From Comamonas sp. B21-038 (GTDB taxonomy: Bacteria > Pseudomonadota > Gammaproteobacteria > Burkholderiales > Burkholderiaceae_C), in assembly GCF_022387135.1 (NCBI RefSeq), contig NZ_CP092462.1, forward strand, positions 2,790,001-2,854,000: 64,000 nucleotides of DNA, in the 5' to 3' direction. Of the stretch, positions 9,061 to 18,269 are shown in pieces. Position 1 is the first letter of the stretch, and each line of letters opens with the position of its first letter. The position numbers and the translations under genes were made by a program. The notes under the pieces are model-generated. The model searched no databases, was not told the origin of the DNA, and saw only the letters and a list, made by a program, of their open reading frames with translations.

Positions 9061-10017
9061 CTAGCCACGCGGATGGTGCTGGCTGTGCAGCACCTTGAGG
9101 CGCTCGCGCGCCACATGGGTGTAGATGGTGGTGGTGGAGATATCGGCATGGCCCAGCAGCAGCTGCACCACCCGCAAATCGGCGCCATGGTTGAGCAAAT
9201 GCGTGGCAAAGGCGTGGCGCAAGGTGTGGGGTGACAGCGGCGCGGTGATGCCGGCGCGCTGCGCATATTTCTTCACGATCATCCAGAAGGCGACCCGCGT
9301 CATGCCGCTGCCGCGCTGGGTCACAAACAGGTCCGCGCTTTGCCGCCCGGCCAGAATGGCAGGCCGGCTCTCGGCCAGGTACTGCTCCAGCCACTGCTGG
9401 GCCACCTGGCCAAAGGGCACCAGCCGCTCCTTGCTGCCTTTGCCCACCACGCGCACGATGCCATCGGCCAGGCTCAGCTGCACGCTTTGCAGCTCGACCA
9501 ATTCGGACACGCGCAGGCCGCTGGCATACATCAGCTCCAGCATCGCGCGGTCGCGCAGGCCCAGCGGGTTGCCGGCGTCGGGCGCTTCCAGCAGGGCATC
9601 GACCATGGCCGAGGTCATCGTCTTGGGCACCCGCAGCGGCTGGCGCGCCGCCAGCATGCGCAGGGTGGGATCGGCGCTGATCAGCGACTCGCGCAGCGCC
9701 CAATGGAAGAAGCGCCGCAGCACCGTCAGGCGCCGGTTGGCCGTGCTGGACTTGTCACCCATGCGGGTGGCAAAAAAGGCCTGCAGCTGGGCCTCATCGC
9801 TGCGCTCCAGCGCCTGGCCTGGGTGCTCCTGCGCGAGCCACTGGCCGTACAGCACCAGGTCGCGCCGGTAGGCCGCCAAGGTGTTGCGCGCCAGGCCGTC
9901 TTCCAGCCACACCGCATCGATGAAGCGGTCGATCACCGGCTGCGCCGCAGCGGCGCCGCCGGGCGTGGCAGAGGGGGTGGATGCAGAGCGGGGAGAGCGA
10001 GCCATGCCCGGCATCAT
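9061..10017 (-). CDS. xerD: Tyrosine recombinase XerD
   Basis: XerD acts with XerC at dif to resolve chromosome dimers at cell division. The protein is up to 318 residues; the usual start may be Met5. An N-terminal SAM-like core-binding domain (about 25-110) precedes the catalytic domain. The catalytic set is visible: Arg169 in ASGLRVSEL, Lys196 in GKGSKERLVP, His264 and Arg267 in HTLRHAF, His290 in LLGHADIST and nucleophile Tyr299 in TIYTHV. Its length and position among housekeeping genes fit the chromosomal recombinase rather than a phage integrase. It converges on the SRAP gene, 18 bases apart. Confidence 0.93.
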   Translation of the reverse strand: MMPGMARSPRSASTPSATPGGAAAAQPVIDRFIDAVWLEDGLARNTLAAYRRDLVLYGQWLAQEHPGQALERSDEAQLQAFFATRMGDKSSTANRRLTVLRRFFHWALRESLISADPTLRMLAARQPLRVPKTMTSAMVDALLEAPDAGNPLGLRDRAMLELMYASGLRVSELVELQSVQLSLADGIVRVVGKGSKERLVPFGQVAQQWLEQYLAESRPAILAGRQSADLFVTQRGSGMTRVAFWMIVKKYAQRAGITAPLSPHTLRHAFATHLLNHGADLRVVQLLLGHADISTTTIYTHVARERLKVLHSQHHPRG

Positions 10018-10072
10018 GGCATGAAAAAAGCCGCCGGCTTGCGCGGGCGGCTGGGGACTTGGGAAGCGGCGG

Positions 10073-11053
10073 TCAGTCCAGCTTCAGGTCCTGCTTCTTC
10101 ACGACGTCCTTGTAGACGTCGAACTCGGCCTTGATCTGCTCGGCGAACTGCTCGGGCGTGTTGCCCACCACCAGCGAGCCGGTGTCCTCGATGCGCTTTT
10201 TCACCGCAGGGTCAGCCAGCACCTTCTTGGTGGCGGCATTGATGCGGTCCACCACATCCTTGGAGACGCCCTTGGGCGCGAGGATGCCGTAGAAAGCCAT
10301 GCGGTTCACCGGCTCCAGGCCCACTTCCTTGAAGGTCGGCACATTGGGCAGTACGGCCAGGCGCTCAGGCGCGGCGACGACGATGGGCACCAGGCGGTTG
10401 TCCTTGACGAAAGGCAGGGTCGAGGGCAGGTTATCCAGGATCATGTTGACCTGGCCGGCCACCGTGTCATTGAGCGCAGGGCCCGCACCACGGTAGGCGA
10501 TGTGGGTCATCTGGATGCCGGTAAGGCTCTTGTACAGCTCCATCAGCATGTGCTGGATGCCGCCGGTGCCCGAGGACGAGTAGGCGTACTTGTTGGGGTT
10601 CTTCTTGAGTTCGGCCTCGAACTCCTTGTAGTCCTTGGCCGGGAACTTCGGGTTCACCGCAATGATGTTGGGCGTGGCCGCCACATTGATGATGGGCGTG
10701 AAGTCCTTGATCGGGTCGTAGGAGATCTTGGGGTTGATCGCGGGGTTGGTTGCCACCGTCGAGACGGTGGCAATGCCCAGCGTGTAGCCATCGGCCGCAG
10801 CGCGCACCGTTTCCACCGCGCCGATGGTGCCGCCAGCACCACCCTTGTTGTCCACCACCACGGGCTGGCCCAGCTCCTTGCCCAGGGGGTCGGCGATCAC
10901 GCGCGCAATGATATCGGTGGTGCCGCCAGCTGCAAAAGGAACGATCAGGCGAATGGGCTTGTTAGGGTATTTTGTATCGGCCAGAGCGCCAGTGCTCAAG
11001 GTGGCTGCGGCAGCAGCGATCAAGGTCAGGCCCACGAGAGAGCGACGTTGCAT
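10073..11053 (-). CDS. Bug family tripartite tricarboxylate transporter substrate-binding protein (1)
   Basis: A 326-residue periplasmic solute receptor of the Bug/TctC family, abundant in Burkholderiales. It has a signal peptide (MQRRSLVGLTLIAAAAATLS, cleaved near ALA-DT) followed by YPNKPIRLIVPFAAGGTTDI, the family's ligand-loop signature, and later GQVNMILDNLPS. The ATG at 11053 is chosen for its GAGGAG ribosome site and because the signal peptide starts there. No membrane components (TctA/TctB) are nearby, so it is an orphan receptor of unknown ligand, probably a carboxylate. The next gene is a close paralogue in tandem. Confidence 0.93.
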   Translation of the reverse strand: MQRRSLVGLTLIAAAAATLSTGALADTKYPNKPIRLIVPFAAGGTTDIIARVIADPLGKELGQPVVVDNKGGAGGTIGAVETVRAAADGYTLGIATVSTVATNPAINPKISYDPIKDFTPIINVAATPNIIAVNPKFPAKDYKEFEAELKKNPNKYAYSSSGTGGIQHMLMELYKSLTGIQMTHIAYRGAGPALNDTVAGQVNMILDNLPSTLPFVKDNRLVPIVVAAPERLAVLPNVPTFKEVGLEPVNRMAFYGILAPKGVSKDVVDRINAATKKVLADPAVKKRIEDTGSLVVGNTPEQFAEQIKAEFDVYKDVVKKQDLKLD

Positions 11054-11257
11054 GATGAATCTCCTCATTAGAAATGGTGTGGCCGTGGTTCGCCTGCCGG
11101 GGTCACCCGCATGGCGCACGGCCACTGAATGCTTTTTCAGCACAGCGCGTTTATACCGGATTAATACGGCCGCCACCGTGCTGCAACCGCACAAAAGGCG
11201 CGTGATTTCCCTAGTGAGAACACGCGCCTTGAGGCAGAACAGACCAGGAATGGCGGA

Positions 11258-12226
11258 TCAATCCAGCTGGATGCCCTGCTTGTCCACCACTGCCTTGTAG
11301 GCGGCGTATTCGTCTTTCATCTGCTGGGCAAACACTTCAGGCGTGGTGCCCAGGATGTCCGAGCCAGTCTCTGCGATGCGCTTTTGCACGTTCGGGTCTT
11401 CCAGCGCCTTTTTGGTGGCCGCGTTGACCTTGTCCACAATCTCCTTGGGCAGGTTCTTGGGGCCGACGATGCCGTAATAGGCACTGCGGTTGACGACAGG
11501 CGCGCCCACTTCAGTAAACGTGGGGATGGATTCCAGGCCCGCTACGCGTTTGGGCGCCGCCACGACGATGGCGCGCAGGCGCTTGTCGCGGATAAAGGGG
11601 TAGGCCGAGGGCAGGTTGTCAAAAATCATGTTGACCTGGCCGGCGACCGTGTCGTTCAAGGCCGGGCCGCCGCCCCGGTAGGGAATGTGCACCACATTCA
11701 CACCGGTTTCGGACTTGAGCATTTCCATCAGCAAATGGGCAATGCTGCCCGTGCCGGGGGTGGCATACGAGTACTTGCCGGGGTTCTTCTTGAGCTCGGC
11801 AATGAACTCCTGGTAGTTGGTGGCCGGAAAGCTGGGGTGCACGGCAATCACATTGGGCGTGGCCGCCACATTGATGATGGGCGTGAAATCGCGCTGCACG
11901 TTGTAGGGCATCTTGGGGTTGACGGCCGGGTTGGTGGCTGTCGTCGATACCGTCGCAATGCTCAGGGTGTAACCGTCGGGCTGGGCACGTGCGGCTTCGG
12001 CTGCGCCCACGGTGCCACCACCACCGCTCTTGTTGTCCACCACCACCGGCTGGCCCAGCGCCTTGGACAGCGGCTCGGAGATGACCCGCGCCACGATATC
12101 GGTGGTGCCACCTGCGGCAAAGGGCACGATCAGGCGGATGGGCTTGTTCGGATAGGGGTCAGCGGCCAGGGCAGCGCTGCTGCCCAGTGCCAGTGCCAGG
12201 GCCAGGCACAGTCGGCGGTTCATCAT
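11258..12226 (-). CDS. Bug family tripartite tricarboxylate transporter substrate-binding protein (2)
   Basis: A second Bug receptor (322 residues) with signal peptide MMNRRLCLALALALGSSAAL and the same PNKPIRLIVPFAAGGTTDI signature. By eye it matches the downstream copy along its whole length (for example TNPAVNPKM and GQVNMIFDNLPS), so the two probably arose by tandem duplication. The adjacent ATGs at 12226 and 12223 both follow an AGGAGAG ribosome site. A 204-base gap separates the two genes. The ligand is unknown, and differences in the loops suggest the two copies may recognise different carboxylates. Confidence 0.93.
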   Translation of the reverse strand: MMNRRLCLALALALGSSAALAADPYPNKPIRLIVPFAAGGTTDIVARVISEPLSKALGQPVVVDNKSGGGGTVGAAEAARAQPDGYTLSIATVSTTATNPAVNPKMPYNVQRDFTPIINVAATPNVIAVHPSFPATNYQEFIAELKKNPGKYSYATPGTGSIAHLLMEMLKSETGVNVVHIPYRGGGPALNDTVAGQVNMIFDNLPSAYPFIRDKRLRAIVVAAPKRVAGLESIPTFTEVGAPVVNRSAYYGIVGPKNLPKEIVDKVNAATKKALEDPNVQKRIAETGSDILGTTPEVFAQQMKDEYAAYKAVVDKQGIQLD

Positions 12227-12482
12227 CGTGGAGCTCTCCTCGGATCTAATGTGTGTGTGCAGGCCAGGAACGCCCACAGCGACGGCATGTATGTAGCCTC
12301 CATGCTAGCGGTGTTGGCCGGCTGTTCTGCCCCAAAGCGCGCGGCCGATGGCCCGTGTTTTCCCGCATCGGGGCCGCAGATAGCGCAATCGGCAACTGCT
12401 TTGGCAGGGCTTGCACCCCGGCATGCGCAGGACCTTCTCACGGTGGCGACAGCCACAGCGCCGCCGCGCTCGCCCTTCCGCT

Positions 12483-13412
12483 ATGCTTGCGCCGGTGAAC
12501 TACGCCCAACTGCTTTTCCCCGATTTCTCGCTGATCCTGATTGGCTACCTGGTCTGCCGCTACACGGCACTGAACCGGGCCATCTGGCAGCCGGTGGAAA
12601 GCCTGGTGTACTACTTCCTCTTCCCCACCTTGCTGTTCTATTCGATCATCCGCAGCCCGATCGACTGGCAAGGCACCTCCAGCCTGATGCTGGCCGGCGT
12701 GGCCACCGGCCTGGTTGCCATCGCGATGACCTACACCCTGCCGCACTGGCCCTGGCTGGGCAAGCGGGTGGACCACCGCGATGCCGCCGCCAGCGCGCAG
12801 ATCGCCTTTCGCTTCAACTCCTTCATCGGCCTGGCGCTGGCCGACCGGCTGGCCGGCCCCCCAGGTCTGCAGCTGATCTCGGTGCTGATCGGCGTCTGTG
12901 TGCCCATGTTCAATATTGCCGCCGTCTACCCGATGGCCCGGGGCTCCCAGCATGGCTTCATGCGCGAGCTGCTGCGCAACCCGCTGATCGTTGCCACGCT
13001 CACCGCACTGGTCTGCAATCTGCTGGGTCTGCGCCTGCCCGCCATCGTCGAGCCCACGGTGGCCCGCATCGGCCAGGCTTCGATCGTGCTGGGCCTGATG
13101 TCGGCAGGCGCCGGCATGCAGCTGGGGCTGCTGGCGCGCGGCAAGCTGCTCAGCGCCTCGGTGCTGGCCATCCGCCACTTTGTCACGCCGCTGATGGCGC
13201 TGTGCATGGCGCACTGGCTGGCGCTGTCGGCCCAGCAGGCCGCCATCTTGCTGGTCTTCTCGGCGCTGCCCACCGCATCCACCTGCTATGTGCTGGCCGC
13301 CCGCATGGGCTACAACGGCGCCTATGTGGCCGGACTCGTCACCCTGTCGACCCTCTGCGGCGTGGCCAGTCTGCCGTTTGCGCTCAGCCTGCTGGATGCC
13401 TGGCCGGTTTAA
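12483..13412 (+). CDS. AEC (auxin efflux carrier) family transporter
   Basis: A 309-residue inner-membrane protein with about ten hydrophobic segments arranged as two five-helix halves, typical of the AEC family. The N-terminal half begins YAQLLFPDFSLILIGYLVCR; the cytosolic loop near the middle is charged, and the C-terminal half includes FSALPTASTCYVLA, the conserved crossover of the family. Bacterial members export or import small carboxylates such as malate; the substrate here is not known. ATG 12483 is used because upstream in-frame residues are charged and unlike the family; a GTG at 12495 is an alternative. Confidence 0.88.
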   Translation: MLAPVNYAQLLFPDFSLILIGYLVCRYTALNRAIWQPVESLVYYFLFPTLLFYSIIRSPIDWQGTSSLMLAGVATGLVAIAMTYTLPHWPWLGKRVDHRDAAASAQIAFRFNSFIGLALADRLAGPPGLQLISVLIGVCVPMFNIAAVYPMARGSQHGFMRELLRNPLIVATLTALVCNLLGLRLPAIVEPTVARIGQASIVLGLMSAGAGMQLGLLARGKLLSASVLAIRHFVTPLMALCMAHWLALSAQQAAILLVFSALPTASTCYVLAARMGYNGAYVAGLVTLSTLCGVASLPFALSLLDAWPV

Positions 13413-13452
13413 CAACGCGTTCAGCGAGGGCCATCGGTTAAGCTCGGCGGCT

Positions 13453-14127
13453 ATGCAGAAAACCTGTGACACCGCCCGCCGCCATAGCCTCCGGCGCCTG
13501 GCCCTCCTCCCCCTTTGGGGCCTGACCACTGCCGGGCTGGCCGCCTGCAGCAAGAAAGCCCCGCTCGCTACCGCGCTGCCCGCCGGAGCCACCGTGCTGG
13601 CGCTGGGCGATTCGCTGACCCAGGGCGTGGGCGCCAGCGCCGCCCAGTCCTATCCGCAGTTGCTGGCCGAGCGTACCGGCTGGAATGTCATCAATGCCGG
13701 CATCTCCGGCGAGACCAGCAGCCAGATTGCGCAGCGCCTGCCGCAGTTGCTGCGGGCCCACCAACCGGCGCTGGTGATTGTTTGCGCCGGCGGCAATGAC
13801 TGGCTGCGCCGCCAAAGCGCGCAAGCGGCCCAGGCACAGATCGCCAGCATGCTGCAGCAGTGCAAGGCGCAGAACATTCCGGTGTTGCTGGTCGCCGTGC
13901 CCGAGTTCAACATGGCCGCAGCATTGACGGGCCGCGTGCAGGACCACCCCATTTATGAAGCGCTGGCCAAGGAGGAGCAGGTGCCGCTGCTCGCCAAGGC
14001 CTGGAGCGAGGTGCTGGCCAATGACGCCATGCGCGCCGACCAGGTGCATGCCAATGCCGCAGGCTATGCGCGCTTTACCGAATTGCTGGTCGCGCAGCTC
14101 AAGGCTTCGGGCTTTTTCAACGGCTGA
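13453..14127 (+). CDS. SGNH/GDSL-family esterase lipoprotein (arylesterase/TesA-like)
   Basis: A 224-residue SGNH hydrolase. Block I is GDSLTQGVG (nucleophile Ser), block II has the conserved Gly in NAGISGET, block III is GGND, and block V is DQVHANAAGY with the catalytic Asp and His. The N terminus is a lipoprotein signal ending in a lipobox (LTTAGLAAC), so the protein is probably anchored in the envelope. TesA-like relatives hydrolyse acyl-thioesters and aryl esters; the natural substrate is unknown. It starts 40 bases after the AEC transporter gene and may be co-transcribed. It converges on queG. Confidence 0.88.
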   Translation: MQKTCDTARRHSLRRLALLPLWGLTTAGLAACSKKAPLATALPAGATVLALGDSLTQGVGASAAQSYPQLLAERTGWNVINAGISGETSSQIAQRLPQLLRAHQPALVIVCAGGNDWLRRQSAQAAQAQIASMLQQCKAQNIPVLLVAVPEFNMAAALTGRVQDHPIYEALAKEEQVPLLAKAWSEVLANDAMRADQVHANAAGYARFTELLVAQLKASGFFNG

Positions 14128-14142
14128 TCATGGAGCCCGCCC

Positions 14143-15225
14143 TCAGGCGTTACGCTGGCCCAGCCCCCAGGCCACATGTTCGCGCACCACGGCGCTGTCG
14201 TGGTCCGCACGGCTGTGCAGCGCCTGGGCGTAGCGCGCATCGCCGGTCTCGCGCCAGGCATTGCCCAGGGCCACGGCGATATTGCGCAGCCAGCGCTCAT
14301 GGCCGATACGGCGTATGGGGCTGCCTTCGGTGATGCGCAGGAACGTGGCCTCGTCCCACGCAAACAGATGGGGCAGCTGCTGGTCCATCAGCGCGCCGCG
14401 CGCATCAAAATCGGGCAGCACCGCACGCTGGGCAAACTTGTTCCAGGGGCAGGCCAACTGGCAGTCGTCGCAGCCATAGATGCGGTTGCCCATGGGCGCG
14501 CGGAACGCCTCCGGAATGGCGCCATCGAGCTCGATCGTCAGGTAAGAGATACAGCGCCGCGCGTCGATGGAGTGCGGGGCAATGATGGCCGCCGTCGGGC
14601 AGGCATCGATGCAGGACGTGCACTGGCCGCAGTGCGCCGTCACCGGTGCGGTGGCGGGCAAGGCGATGTTGACAAAGATCTCGCCGAGAAAAAACATCGA
14701 ACCGGCATCGCGGCTCAGCACCAACGTGTGCTTGCCGCGCCAGCCCTGGCCGCTGCGGCTGGCCAGCTCGGCCTCCAGTACGGGGGCTGAATCGGTGAAC
14801 GCGCGGTGCGCCAGCTGGTGCCCGCCCAGCGCCGCATCAATACGCTCGGCCAGCTTTTGCAGCCGGTTGCGCAGCACCTTGTGGTAATCGCGCCCCCGGG
14901 CATAGATGCTGACCAGGCCCTCGCCAGGCCTGGCATGGCGCTCCCACTCCAGCCGCTGCCAGTCGGCAGGGGTGTTTTGCGGCAGATAATCCATGCGTGC
15001 TGTAATCACGCTGAGCGTGCCGGGCACCAGCTCCGCCGGCCGGGCACGCTTGAGGCCATGGGCCTGCATGTAATGCATCTCGCCATGGAAACCTTTTTCC
15101 AGCCACTGCATCAATCCAGTTTCCGCCGTCGACAGATCCACGCCTGCCACGCCGATCTGGGAAAATCCCAGCTCCAGCGCCCAGTCGTTGATCTGTTGGA
15201 TAAAGGTGGGATCAGCGGCGTCCAT
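14143..15225 (-). CDS. queG: Epoxyqueuosine reductase QueG
   Basis: QueG (360 residues) performs the last step of queuosine synthesis, reducing epoxyqueuosine in tRNA with cobalamin and two [4Fe-4S] clusters. The catalytic Asp145 lies in FTDSAPVLE. Cluster cysteines are in CGQCTSCIDACP (199, 202, 205, 209), at 225 in RRCISY and in CDDCQLACP (252, 255, 259). A C-terminal HEAT-like segment follows (RWLRNIAVALGNA). The start at 15225 gives MDAADPTFIQQ; upstream codons run into the divergent tsaE gene. The gap to tsaE is only 51 bases, so both promoters overlap. Confidence 0.95.
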   Translation of the reverse strand: MDAADPTFIQQINDWALELGFSQIGVAGVDLSTAETGLMQWLEKGFHGEMHYMQAHGLKRARPAELVPGTLSVITARMDYLPQNTPADWQRLEWERHARPGEGLVSIYARGRDYHKVLRNRLQKLAERIDAALGGHQLAHRAFTDSAPVLEAELASRSGQGWRGKHTLVLSRDAGSMFFLGEIFVNIALPATAPVTAHCGQCTSCIDACPTAAIIAPHSIDARRCISYLTIELDGAIPEAFRAPMGNRIYGCDDCQLACPWNKFAQRAVLPDFDARGALMDQQLPHLFAWDEATFLRITEGSPIRRIGHERWLRNIAVALGNAWRETGDARYAQALHSRADHDSAVVREHVAWGLGQRNA

Positions 15226-15276
15226 GTACTGCCATTGTAAAAAACCTGAGGGCCCGCGCGGCCCGGGAACGACATT

Positions 15277-15768
15277 TTGAACGCTACTGCCAGCCCCTCC
15301 TATCCTTCGCTCCAAGGTGTCTGGAAAGACGAGCGCGATACGGAAGCCTTTGCCGCTCGCCTGGCTGCGCAGCCAGCACTGTCCAATGTTTACCTAACTT
15401 TGCATGGCGATCTGGGCGCGGGAAAAACCACCCTGGTGCGTCACCTGCTGCGCGCCCTGGGCGTGCAGGGCCGCATCAAGAGCCCCACCTACGCGGTGGT
15501 CGAACCGCATGAGGGACGCGATTTCCCCATCTGGCACTTTGACTTCTACCGTTTCGATGATCCGCGCGAGTGGGAAGACGCCGGCTTCCGGGATATTTTT
15601 GCCAGCCCCGGCCTGAAAGTGGCAGAATGGCCGCAGAAGGCTGCAGCGGTAACACCTATTGCCGATGTAGCTATCAGTATTGAAGCAATCAACGAATCAG
15701 AACGCCAGGTGCATCTGCAGGCCTTCACCCCGGCAGGTGCCTCCATCGTCCAAGGGTTTTCAGCGTGA
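15277..15768 (+). CDS. tsaE: tRNA threonylcarbamoyladenosine biosynthesis ATPase TsaE
   Basis: TsaE (163 residues) is the P-loop ATPase that works with TsaB and TsaD to make the t6A37 modification of ANN-decoding tRNAs. The Walker A motif is GDLGAGKTT (44-52), followed by IKSPTY and HFDFYRF, which are family hallmarks. There is no in-frame ATG, and the start is a TTG at 15277, a rare codon that may keep expression low. The stop overlaps the GTG start of amiC by 4 bases, so the two genes are translationally coupled, an arrangement common in beta- and gammaproteobacteria. Confidence 0.93.
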   Translation: MNATASPSYPSLQGVWKDERDTEAFAARLAAQPALSNVYLTLHGDLGAGKTTLVRHLLRALGVQGRIKSPTYAVVEPHEGRDFPIWHFDFYRFDDPREWEDAGFRDIFASPGLKVAEWPQKAAAVTPIADVAISIEAINESERQVHLQAFTPAGASIVQGFSA

Positions 15769-17366
15769 GCGACACCCCGAAATATCTCCCCGCCTCTGCC
15801 CCCTTCACCCCTGCTGACGGCGCGTCCGCCAGCCACCCCGGTCTGTCGCGCCGCGATGTGCTGCGCGGTGGCAGTCTGGTGCTGCTGCTGGGCAGCAGCC
15901 ATCTGGCCTTTGGTGCCAGCATCGTCGCAGTTCGCCTCTGGCCCTCGAAGGACTACACCCGCGTCACGATCGAGTCGGACACGCCGCTCAAGACCGAGCA
16001 GCGCTTTGTGCCCGAGCCGCCGCGCCTGGCCGTCGATATCGAGGGCATCGACCTCAACCCGGCCCTGCGCGAGCTGGTGGCCAAGGTCCGCTCGGACGAT
16101 CCCAATATCGCCGGCATCCGCGTCGGCCAGAACTCGCCCAATGTCGTGCGGCTGGTGATCGACCTCAAGCAGGAAGCCAAGCCCCAGGTCTTTACGTTGA
16201 AGCCGGTCGCCCCCTACCAGCACCGCCTGGTGCTTGACCTCTACCCCGCCCGGCCCACCGATCCGCTCGAGAGCCTGATCACCGAGCGCATGATGGAAAA
16301 CAGCCACAGCGCCGTGGCCGCCGCACCGGCACCGGTGCCCCCACCGGCTGCCGGCAGCAGCCTGCCGCCCTCGGTGGCCGCTGCGATTGCCGGCGACCCG
16401 CCGGCACCCGCCGCGCTGGGCACCGTGGTGGCGGCCGCCCCATCGGTAGCCGCCACGGCCCAGACCGCCGACCCCCTGGCCGAGCTGATTGCCAAGAGCG
16501 GCAACCGCCCCGTCGCCCCACCCGCCCCGGTCGCGCCGCCGCCCACGGTCGTGGCTGCTGCTCCGCCTCCACCGCCCCCTGCACCGCCGCCACCCAGTCC
16601 ACCGCCGGCACGCGGCCGGCCCGCCTCGCGAACCGACCGCCTGATCATCGTGGCGCTCGATCCCGGCCACGGTGGTGAAGACCCGGGCGCTACCGGCCCC
16701 AGCGGCACCCGCGAAAAAGACATCGTGCTCAAGATTGGGCACATGCTGCGCGAGCGCATCAACAACAGCAGCGTCGGCGGCAACCCGATGCGTGCGTTCA
16801 TGACGCGCGACGCCGACTTTTTTGTGCCCCTCAACACCCGGGTCGAAAAGGCCCGCCGCGTGCAGGCCGATCTGTTCATCAGCATCCATGCCGATGCGTT
16901 TACCAAGCCGTCGGCCAATGGTGCGAGCGTGTTTGCACTGAGCGAGCGCGGCGCCACCAGCTCGGCCGCGCGCTGGCTGGCCAACAAGGAAAACCAGGCC
17001 GACATGGTCGGTGGCCTGAACGTGGCCGGTGTGGGCAACAGCGATGCCCATGTGCAGCGCGCGCTGCTCGACATGAGCACCACCGCCCAGATCAACGACA
17101 GCCTCAAGCTCGGCACCCATGTGCTGGGCCAGCTGGGCCAGTTTGCGCGCTTGCACAAGCCCCGTGTGGAGCAAGCCGGTTTTGCGGTATTGAAGGCGCC
17201 TGACATCCCCAGCGTGCTGGTCGAGACCGCCTTCATCAGCAACCCCGAGGAAGAAGCCAAGCTGCGCAGCACCGCCTACCAAAACCAGCTGGCCGATGCC
17301 ATCATGCGCGGCATCCAGGCGTACTTCGCGAAGAACCCGCCGCTGGCGCGCAACCGCACGGTCTGA
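15765..17366 (+). CDS. amiC: N-acetylmuramoyl-L-alanine amidase (AmiC-type, Tat-exported)
   Basis: A 533-residue periplasmic amidase that cleaves septal peptidoglycan between MurNAc and L-alanine during cell separation. A twin-arginine signal (SRRDVLRGG, residues 28-36) is followed by an AMIN septal-targeting domain (about 52-160), a Pro/Ala-rich linker (about 180-285) and the Amidase_3 zinc domain. Zinc ligands are His302 in DPGHGG, Glu317 in TREKD and His375 in SIHADAF, with catalytic Glu487 in ETAFISNPEEE. The GTG start overlaps the tsaE stop. Activity would normally depend on an EnvC/NlpD partner not seen here. Confidence 0.94.
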   Translation: MSDTPKYLPASAPFTPADGASASHPGLSRRDVLRGGSLVLLLGSSHLAFGASIVAVRLWPSKDYTRVTIESDTPLKTEQRFVPEPPRLAVDIEGIDLNPALRELVAKVRSDDPNIAGIRVGQNSPNVVRLVIDLKQEAKPQVFTLKPVAPYQHRLVLDLYPARPTDPLESLITERMMENSHSAVAAAPAPVPPPAAGSSLPPSVAAAIAGDPPAPAALGTVVAAAPSVAATAQTADPLAELIAKSGNRPVAPPAPVAPPPTVVAAAPPPPPPAPPPPSPPPARGRPASRTDRLIIVALDPGHGGEDPGATGPSGTREKDIVLKIGHMLRERINNSSVGGNPMRAFMTRDADFFVPLNTRVEKARRVQADLFISIHADAFTKPSANGASVFALSERGATSSAARWLANKENQADMVGGLNVAGVGNSDAHVQRALLDMSTTAQINDSLKLGTHVLGQLGQFARLHKPRVEQAGFAVLKAPDIPSVLVETAFISNPEEEAKLRSTAYQNQLADAIMRGIQAYFAKNPPLARNRTV

Positions 17367-17390
17367 CCGTCGCTCCCGCTTTTCCAGCAC

Positions 17391-17417
17391 AAAAAAAGGG
17401 ACCGCCTCGGCGGTCCC
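17391..17417 (-). terminator. Intrinsic terminator for dedA (weakly bidirectional)
   Basis: The inverted repeat GGGACCGCC/GGCGGTCCC (17398-17417) is preceded on the plus strand by seven A residues, which form the U-run for minus-strand transcripts from dedA. On the plus strand it is followed only by TTCGTC, so it is weaker for amiC. Confidence 0.85.
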
Positions 17418-17439
17418 TTCGTCATTGTGCAATCGCGGA

Positions 17440-18117
17440 TCAAACGGGGCCGGCAGCCTTCTCGTTCTTGCCGGCGCGCCAGGCGCCAAAGATGGCCAGC
17501 AGGCCGGGCACGAGGATCAGGCCCCAGATGATCTTTTCCAGGTTGGCCTTGACCCACGGCAGGTTGCCAAAGAAATAGCCTGCAGCACAAATGCCAAACA
17601 CCCAGATCGCCGCGCCCACCAGGTTGTAGATGACGAACTTGGTGCGGTTCATGTTCGCGACCCCGGCCACAAACGGCGCAAAGGTGCGGATGAAAGGCAT
17701 GAAGCGCGCCAGGATGATGGTGATGCCGCCGTAACGCTCGTAAAACGCATGGGCCTTGTCAAAGGCCTTGCGGTTGAACCAGCGCGAGTTCTCCCACTTG
17801 AAGACCTTGGGCCCTAAATGGTGGCCGATCTGGTAATTGCACTGGTCGCCGAGGAAGGCCGCCGCAAACAGCAGCGCAGTCGCCAGCGGAAAGCTCATCA
17901 AGCCGGCACCGCACATCGCGCCGACGATGAACAGCAGCGAATCGCCAGGCAGAAAGGGCATCACCACGACACCCGTCTCGACAAAGACGATCAGAAACAG
18001 CAGCGCATAGACCCACATGCCATAGGTCGTCACAAAGGCTTCCAGGTACTTGTCGACATGCAGGATGAAGTCGATCAGATGCATGCCTGCATCGATGAAC
18101 CAGCTGAAAAATTCCAA
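17440..18117 (-). CDS. DedA family membrane protein
   Basis: A 225-residue DedA-family (VTT/SNARE-associated) inner-membrane protein. Family marks are FVETGVVVMPFLPGDSLLF near residue 50, GDQCNYQIGHHLG, the FYERYGG motif and RFMPFIRTFAPFVAG, whose arginines are conserved and needed in E. coli YqjA/YghB. DedA proteins have been linked to lipid scrambling, proton-dependent homeostasis and drug resistance. A DedA gene next to peptidoglycan-amidase and mutL genes has no obvious functional link here. Confidence 0.93.
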   Translation of the reverse strand: MEFFSWFIDAGMHLIDFILHVDKYLEAFVTTYGMWVYALLFLIVFVETGVVVMPFLPGDSLLFIVGAMCGAGLMSFPLATALLFAAAFLGDQCNYQIGHHLGPKVFKWENSRWFNRKAFDKAHAFYERYGGITIILARFMPFIRTFAPFVAGVANMNRTKFVIYNLVGAAIWVFGICAAGYFFGNLPWVKANLEKIIWGLILVPGLLAIFGAWRAGKNEKAAGPV

Positions 18118-18269
18118 AACACAACCTCTCTACAGAAAAACCGCAGCGGCCTGGAGACCCTGCGGCAAACCATGTTGTTGCCACCTGCGCTGTGCTGGGC
18201 ACTGCAGTCCCCAAGTGGCCATTGAACACTTTACCCCGAATGCCAGGCGGCTTTGCCTAAAATCCCTGC

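Noticed and set aside
12438..13592. Minus-strand frame opposite the AEC transporter
   Set aside because: Shadow; the plus strand has a clear membrane transporter.
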